A stretch of 64,000 nt of DNA from Cheilinus undulatus (lineage: Eukaryota; Chordata; Actinopteri; Labriformes; Labridae): positions 30,098,196-30,162,195 of the forward strand of contig NC_054873.1 of NCBI RefSeq assembly GCF_018320785.1, read 5' to 3'. Positions 58,456-64,000 of the stretch are shown here, in pieces. Made by a program: the position numbers and the translations under genes. A model generated the notes under the pieces. The model was not told where the DNA came from. It ran no database searches and was given only the letters and a program-made list of their open reading frames with translations. Each line of letters starts with the position of its first letter. Within the stretch, counting starts at the first letter, position 1.

Positions 58456-61400
58456 ATGAATGAGTGGGTGGGCCCCGACATCAATGTGGTGGGACAGCTG
58501 GAGATCCCACCCAGCGATGAATTCTCCATCTCAGAAAGCTCCCACTTGTTCGGTAAGTTCACAGAGAAATCATACAGGACTGCAGGAGAATCACACATAA
58601 TAAAGAGCTAAATGCTAGCTGTAGCAGGCTTACATGTTCACAGTGATGTGATGTTTGGGTGGTTTTTTGCATGCACTACTGAAAGCTGGGTACTCACCAA
58701 GACTGGACTATTTATGGCAAAACAAAGTCTGTTTTTTTTGGTAGTCTTGAGCATTATTTTGTCAGACTTTCCTGTGCTGTGAAGTTTGCTAAGGACGATC
58801 CAATGTGCTCAGATGTTTAATTTTTTACCACCTAGTTGTGGTTGCCAGGTCCTCATTTTTCTAGTGAAATTGGGATACTTTTTACGTACTGTCGCAGGTA
58901 GATTTTTTTTGTTCTTGAGTTGAGCAGATCCATTTTTTATTCCTTGTGTATGTGTATTCAATATCCATAGCAGAAAAAACTGCTTTATTTACACTCAAAT
59001 ACAACTAAATCAACCAGCAGAAAAGCAGGAAAACATGGAACATGGCACACACACATACACACCAGACACAGAGAAGCAGTATGCCTGTGCACACGCAAGC
59101 TATATATGTGGTGTGGTAGGGGTTTTACTGGCTTATTTTGAATTTCAGCACTGGGCTTGGTTTTGGGCTCGTTTTGACCGACCATTGGGCTGGTTTTGTC
59201 ACACAGACCTGGCAACCCTGCATCTAGTGTCTCGTTGTGTCTTGAGGACTGCAGAGCATGCACTCTATGAATTGTCACAGTAGACAGTAAATGTTTATGG
59301 AAGAACAACTTCCACAGTCTTTTTTTTCAGTTTTTGTTTGTGCTTCATGTACAGCTTGTTTATAATAGCTAACTGAGAGGGGTCTGGCTGCAGACCATGC
59401 TCTCTCACAGATCTGAGGTGCTGTATATTTCAGAAAGGAAGGGCCAAAATTTCAGTTACAGATTTTTTTCAAATTCAACTTTATTCATTGACAAAGTCAG
59501 GCAGTAACATTCATGAAATAACCACACGCAAACATTACAGATTAAGAAACATTTTGTAAAAAAATAAAAGGTTAGATGTCTAATCCTGGATTGAAGGTTA
59601 TAACATAAGACAATGTAGCTACGTTAGCTTTAGCAATGTGAGCTATAGAAAATGTAGGTAAAGCTAACTTAGCTACCTAGATGATATATCTATATAGCTT
59701 AAATAGCTGCTTTGTGAACCTAGCTTTAGCTACGTAGCTGTGTTAACTACGAATCTATGTTAGCTACATAGCTATGTTATCTACAGCTGTTAGTTTTAGC
59801 AATGTAAGCTTTAGCAAACATAGCTAAAATGAGCTACCTAGATGACGTATCTATGTAGTTTTTGGCTGCGCTTCCTGTAACTATGCAGCTACATTATCTA
59901 TAGTCAAGTTAGCTTTAGAAACATGAGCTTGAGCGAACATAGTTAAAGCTAACTTAGCTGCTTAGATACGTAGCTTATTTAGCTGCTTTGTGAGCTTAGC
60001 TTTAGCTATATTAGCTGCATAGCTACTTTGGCTATTTTATTTATGTAGCTTATGTCGCTAACAGTGCTATGTAAGCTATGCTTTCTGTTTTTATTAGCTT
60101 AATCTATTTAATAGAGCTTAACTTATTAGTTAAATTAGCTTAATCAGGTGTGGTTATAAACGTTTAACTTTGAGTATTCTAACTCCTACCTAAACCCTTA
60201 CCCTAACCCTTAATGAGAGTTTAATCTGATTTTATTCCAGAAGTTTTAGCGTGTATTTCTGTTCTGAGATGTAAGGCATCTCAGATGATCCTTCTTTGAC
60301 AGTGACAGCCATAGATGTACAGTCTGCAGCCAGACCTCTCTCAAATTCTAGGCAACAGTACATATTTCTGTTTTTTCTCCCTCCTCTGTAAAAGTGACTT
60401 GAATTTTAAAGAAATAATAGCATGGACCAGTCACAGCACTTTTGTGTTCTCAGCCTCGAGCCACAGCACACAGTAGCAGAGGGGGCGCTGCCCAGATCTG
60501 GTAATGACTTTTGCACATTAGCCAGCTACTTGTAATGATGTAAAGAAATGTGACTGTGTAGTTAATGAGTAGCTCTGACAACCTTTGCTCCTCCTGGGAT
60601 TTCTTAAGCAACAGCCATTATAGCTCAGAGTTTGATCTGCTTTTCTCACGTCTTTAGAGGACATTTTTTAAGAGAAATGAATGGAAGACGGTTTGTCAGT
60701 AAAATATGAAGAAAGGAGTGATCACCAAAGAGCACCCGGCTGTTGGGATCTGAGAGTAAAATCTGTGAGTAATTTGTGTGACAGGTCACACGGAGATGGC
60801 CATGGTCCAGACAAAGTCTTCAAGAGGTCAGTGTTATACTGGAGTGATACTGTGTGTTGAAAGAATAGATTTTGTTTTACTACTGAGGCATCCTAAAAAT
60901 AGACTGTACATAGCCTTTAACCTTTCACTTTTTTGTTTTAAATAAAATGTCACATAAAGCATGGACTGCCAGCTTGTTTGGAGTGGAGTTACATGTCGAT
61001 CTGAAAGGCACAGTGTGCTCTGTGAAGGCCAGCTGTTAATCATTTATGGGTTTATAATATGTGTTGTGTGTTGCCAACTACAGCTGAGCCAGTTTACTGT
61101 TCTCACAAGCTCCTGTGGAGAAGCTGAACAGTTTACTGATCAGAATAAAGCGATCAATGATTATAGAGGACTGAGACAAATATGTGATGTTAGATTACAA
61201 TTCAAGGAATTTTTCAAGACAGGATTAGACTGTTTCTAATAAGCAATCATTTTTTGTTGATATTATTTTCTTTAAGTTACAGAATGAATACCAGCTATAG
61301 TGATAATCTTACAGACAGTTTTTCGAGGTTGTTCAATTTATTCTGATCGTAGATTTAAGCTTTTCTGTTCACATGGATGCTAAAAGATGCAATCAGATTC

Positions 61401-63974
61401 AGATGTGTGTGCTCATGCATCATGCATTTGAGCTGAATAAAACTGCTCTGACATATGCAGTACTGTCCCACCGGTCAAATATACAGAAAATTTGCCATAA
61501 AAGAGACTTTGTAGAAAGAAAAACTCTGTCACTATACACCTTCAGACCACTTGTTTATTCAGCTCCTTTCCACAGGATTGTTCTTCTCTCTCCTGTCTGT
61601 ACCTAATATTATCTGATCAACAATTCTTTGCTTTTTCAAGTTCCATATAAAAATCTCGTCTCTTGTTTTGTTTAACTCCTGCCATGTTTCTGTCCGTTCT
61701 GGAAAAAAAGAAGCGGAAAGACATCATGTCATGTAAGGCAGACACACACCGGAAGCAAAAAATCACACGACCAGATTGAGTGTTTTCATGGACACAAATC
61801 AAACGACAGTCCGCATACTCCGCCCCTCTTGAGTGGAATCAAATTTCTTTCCAAATGAGCCAGATTGAAGAATTTTATTCCAAGTTTATAAGAAGCACTT
61901 TTAAGCAGATCAGGCATTTATTCTAATTATATGTGGTCCATGTAAACATAACTGCTGGTGCTAGGATAATCTGACTGGATATTGTAGGTCAAAGGTCAAA
62001 GTCACTGTACCTCCAGTTCATCTATTGTTTGTGAATGTAAATTACCAAGAACAGTTACGAACCAAAGCCTGCTCCACACTTAGCTGATACTTTAAAGTGT
62101 GAGGGACCCCCCACATGGGGACAAATCACTGTTTTTACAGTTTTGTTTCTGCAGTCTGTGGCATTGAACGAGAGGATCAGCCCAGCACACACTAACAGAT
62201 TTTATCACCAACTAGGAGAGTCTCGCCAAAACTCACAAGGTCAAACATGACTTCACAGTAACTCAGGTAATTTGGCAAGCTGTTAACTACATACTTCATC
62301 CATCGTGGTCGCGACTTCAGTTCAACTCTGTCCCTTGCCAGTTCATCCGTGGTATTTTCTACAGCAGCAGTTCCCAACCTATTTTCCTGCTGATCCACTT
62401 TTTACAAGGTACAAGCCATCGAGACCCAGCAGTTTTGTTTTCTGTACATTAGTGCTGATCAAGTCTTCCGTCTGTGTAGTCCTTGGCTGGTTGGTTGTGC
62501 TGATGGCTGGTGGTAGCTTGGTTAATTCTGAAATCAATCTGGTCCTGATCTAACCTTGCAAAGCAGATGGATACGCCTGTTTCCGTGTTTCTCACTGGCG
62601 AATCCATCTTGCAAAGCTCCCATCTGAACCGTTTGAGCCCGGTTAGAAAGTGACAGGACCAATCAGCAACGACGGGCAGTACTTTCAGGCACGGCAAAGT
62701 CGTGACATATGCAAGCAGTGAGAGGATGCCGGCACAATTATAGTGGTAGACATTAGTGTGGATGGTTGGGGCGCACCTCGGATTGGGGCTACGATGTCAC
62801 GTGTTTTGTTGCTCTGATTGGCCCATAAAGATGTGACGGACAGAACATTCATCCAATAACCCTCAGAGTTTTTTTTTCCAAAGGCTCTGCCCTTTCCCAA
62901 ATGCCTGTGGAAGATTTTCCAAGCAACCTGGCGTGTCAGGTTAGTCCTGATCTAGACCTCTCTGCTCACTTCACCTCAGTCACACAGGCTTTCTTCACAT
63001 GATCGACCTCTTGGGCCTTCAGTAGCTGTCTGGTCTTGAACAGTGCACTTCTTTCTAATTAGCCAAGCATCAAATCGTATCGCAGACTTAAATCTTATTA
63101 AATACAGTAGGAAAGAAATTCTGAAAATGTATTTGACATGGAATTGGACTTTTGAAATTTAAGGCTACAAATTGTCCTTAAACTCTTATTTTTATTTGTG
63201 AGATGTCTTAAGCTTTAGAAGGCACTTTGACTTTATCACATAGTTCTTTATTGCCAACTTTATATCATTTTTATGATTCCTTTTGCATATTTCTTGTCCA
63301 TGTTACAGATCTTAGGCCTACCAAGTTGGCAACAAATAAATATGTACAGCTCCCCTTAATTTTGGCAGGTCTTACCTGACAAAAAATGTGGTATTTCCTT
63401 TTTAACAGTCAAACTGTTGAATATGAGGTTAGTAGCTACATTTTAAAAAAATGTTCTGATTAATATCACCCTCTGGTATACTGATAAACTAGAGGCATTA
63501 GAGGTGCCAGAAATTGTCTAATTTGGGCTTTTATGACCGATATATGTCTTTTTGAAAAGTCTCTTTTATGACTTCTTATTTGTTTATTTATTTTAGATAT
63601 TCTGGCAGAACAGAGCAGTCCTCTCCTGCAGGATCCTGACATCTTACCCTTCACCAGCTTTCCCAGCATGCAGTACCCCTCCATGGAGTCAGCCATGCCC
63701 TCCACAACATATTACTCCAGTCAGAACTACTACCCTCAGTATAATGGAGATGAATGGTACTCACAAACGGGGATATATGAACTGAGAAAAGGACCTCTGG
63801 AGGTCGGCTATGATGCTGAGATGGAGGAGACGTCTGCTTCAGTGCCAGTCGTGTGTAAGAGGACTCGGCACATGTCACAGATGGGGCGGATCAAAGGAGA
63901 GGAACTGTGTGTGGTATGTGGGGATAAGGCCTCTGGATACCACTATAACGCTCTCACCTGTGAGGGATGTAAAG
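58456..63974 (+). CDS. nr1h4: FXR alpha (bile acid nuclear receptor), first two coding exons, truncated by window end
   Basis: Ligand-activated nuclear receptor that senses bile acids and controls their synthesis and transport. Two coding exons are visible. Exon A is 58456-58552: ATG preceded by an in-frame TGA, reading [14 protein letters not shown] and [13 protein letters not shown], donor GTAAGT. Exon B is 63597-63974: DILAEQ, then [15 protein letters not shown], then [20 protein letters not shown], ending in CEGCK before donor GTGAGA. The exons join in phase 1 and encode 158 complete residues. The first zinc finger has its C-x2-C and second C-x2-C pairs at about residues 137-158. The P-box remainder, second finger, hinge and ligand-binding domain lie beyond the window. 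EWYSxxGIYELR and [13 protein letters not shown] are FXR-alpha hallmarks; FXR-beta (nr1h5) is the alternative and is less likely because the gene follows slc17a8 as in human. Untranslated 5' exons may lie upstream but cannot be placed. Confidence 0.93.
59374..60343 (+). repeat. GCTA-core repeat element, copy D (nr1h4 intron)
   Basis: Best-preserved ends of the family: TGAGAGGGGTCTGGCTGCAG at the left and CTGCAGCCAGACCTCTCTCA at the right, nearly exact inverted copies. AACTTTATTCATTGACAAAG, ATGAAATAACCACACGC and AACATTACAGATTAAGAAAC precede the GCTA core (about 59610-60130). CTTACCCTAACCCTTAATG and GCGTGTATTTCTGTTCTGAG follow it. Confidence 0.85.
60344..63596. other. Rest of the nr1h4 intron between visible coding exons
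   Basis: Includes weakly inverted sequence at about 61300-61960 around TTTATTCTGATCG and its complement-like end, perhaps a decayed MITE, and a possible hAT-like end near 62366 (CAGCAGTTCCCAACC). No additional coding exon could be supported. Confidence 0.4.
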
Positions 63975-64000
63975 GTGAGAGGTGATACACTACAGCAATG

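Noticed and set aside
59610..60130. GCTA tract as a CRISPR-like array or satellite locus
   Set aside because: Units are degenerate without constant spacers, and the tract is confined within the ends of a dispersed element.

Overview
This window comes from a ray-finned fish nuclear genome, probably a percomorph teleost. The evidence is large introns, GT-AG splice sites, vertebrate genes, and a mixed load of Tc1-like, hAT-like, DIRS, L1-like and tRNA-SINE repeats. There are no bacterial-style operons, CRISPR arrays or rRNA genes.

Three host genes account for nearly all credible coding sequence. (1) bmal2/arntl2, minus strand, 1520-14731: a complete 17-exon reading frame of 637 codons for a bHLH-PAS circadian transcription factor. 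(2) slc17a8 (VGLUT3), plus strand, 32521-53620: a complete 12-exon frame of 585 codons for a vesicular glutamate transporter. (3) nr1h4 (FXR alpha), plus strand, from 58456 and running off the right edge: only the first two coding exons are here, ending inside the first zinc finger. I joined exons by hand. Every junction keeps frame, and both complete products are within a few residues of their human counterparts. SLC17A8 and NR1H4 are also neighbours in human (12q23), which supports both calls. bmal2 and slc17a8 are divergently transcribed across about 18 kb.

The 14.7-32.5 kb interval and the large introns are mostly transposon debris. It includes an internally deleted DIRS-type tyrosine-recombinase retroelement (15519-17540) with its inverted repeats and internal complementary region still readable; a Tc1-like transposon split by a hAT-like MITE with an exact 8-bp duplication (28852-29288); an older Tc1-like remnant carrying both a foldback element and a SINE with a 10-bp duplication (about 24370-25882); and an unidentified coding-looking terminal exon (21444-21649, minus).

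The most distinctive repeat is a family of four elements of about 0.7-1 kb with similar ends and a core built of degenerate GCTA words. They lie upstream of slc17a8, in its introns 2 and 3, and in nr1h4 intron 1. I see no convincing new biological system. The best leads are this repeat family, the orphan exon, a 55-bp-arm perfect palindrome in bmal2 intron 1, and a NAGNAG acceptor plus a basic-region proline in bmal2.
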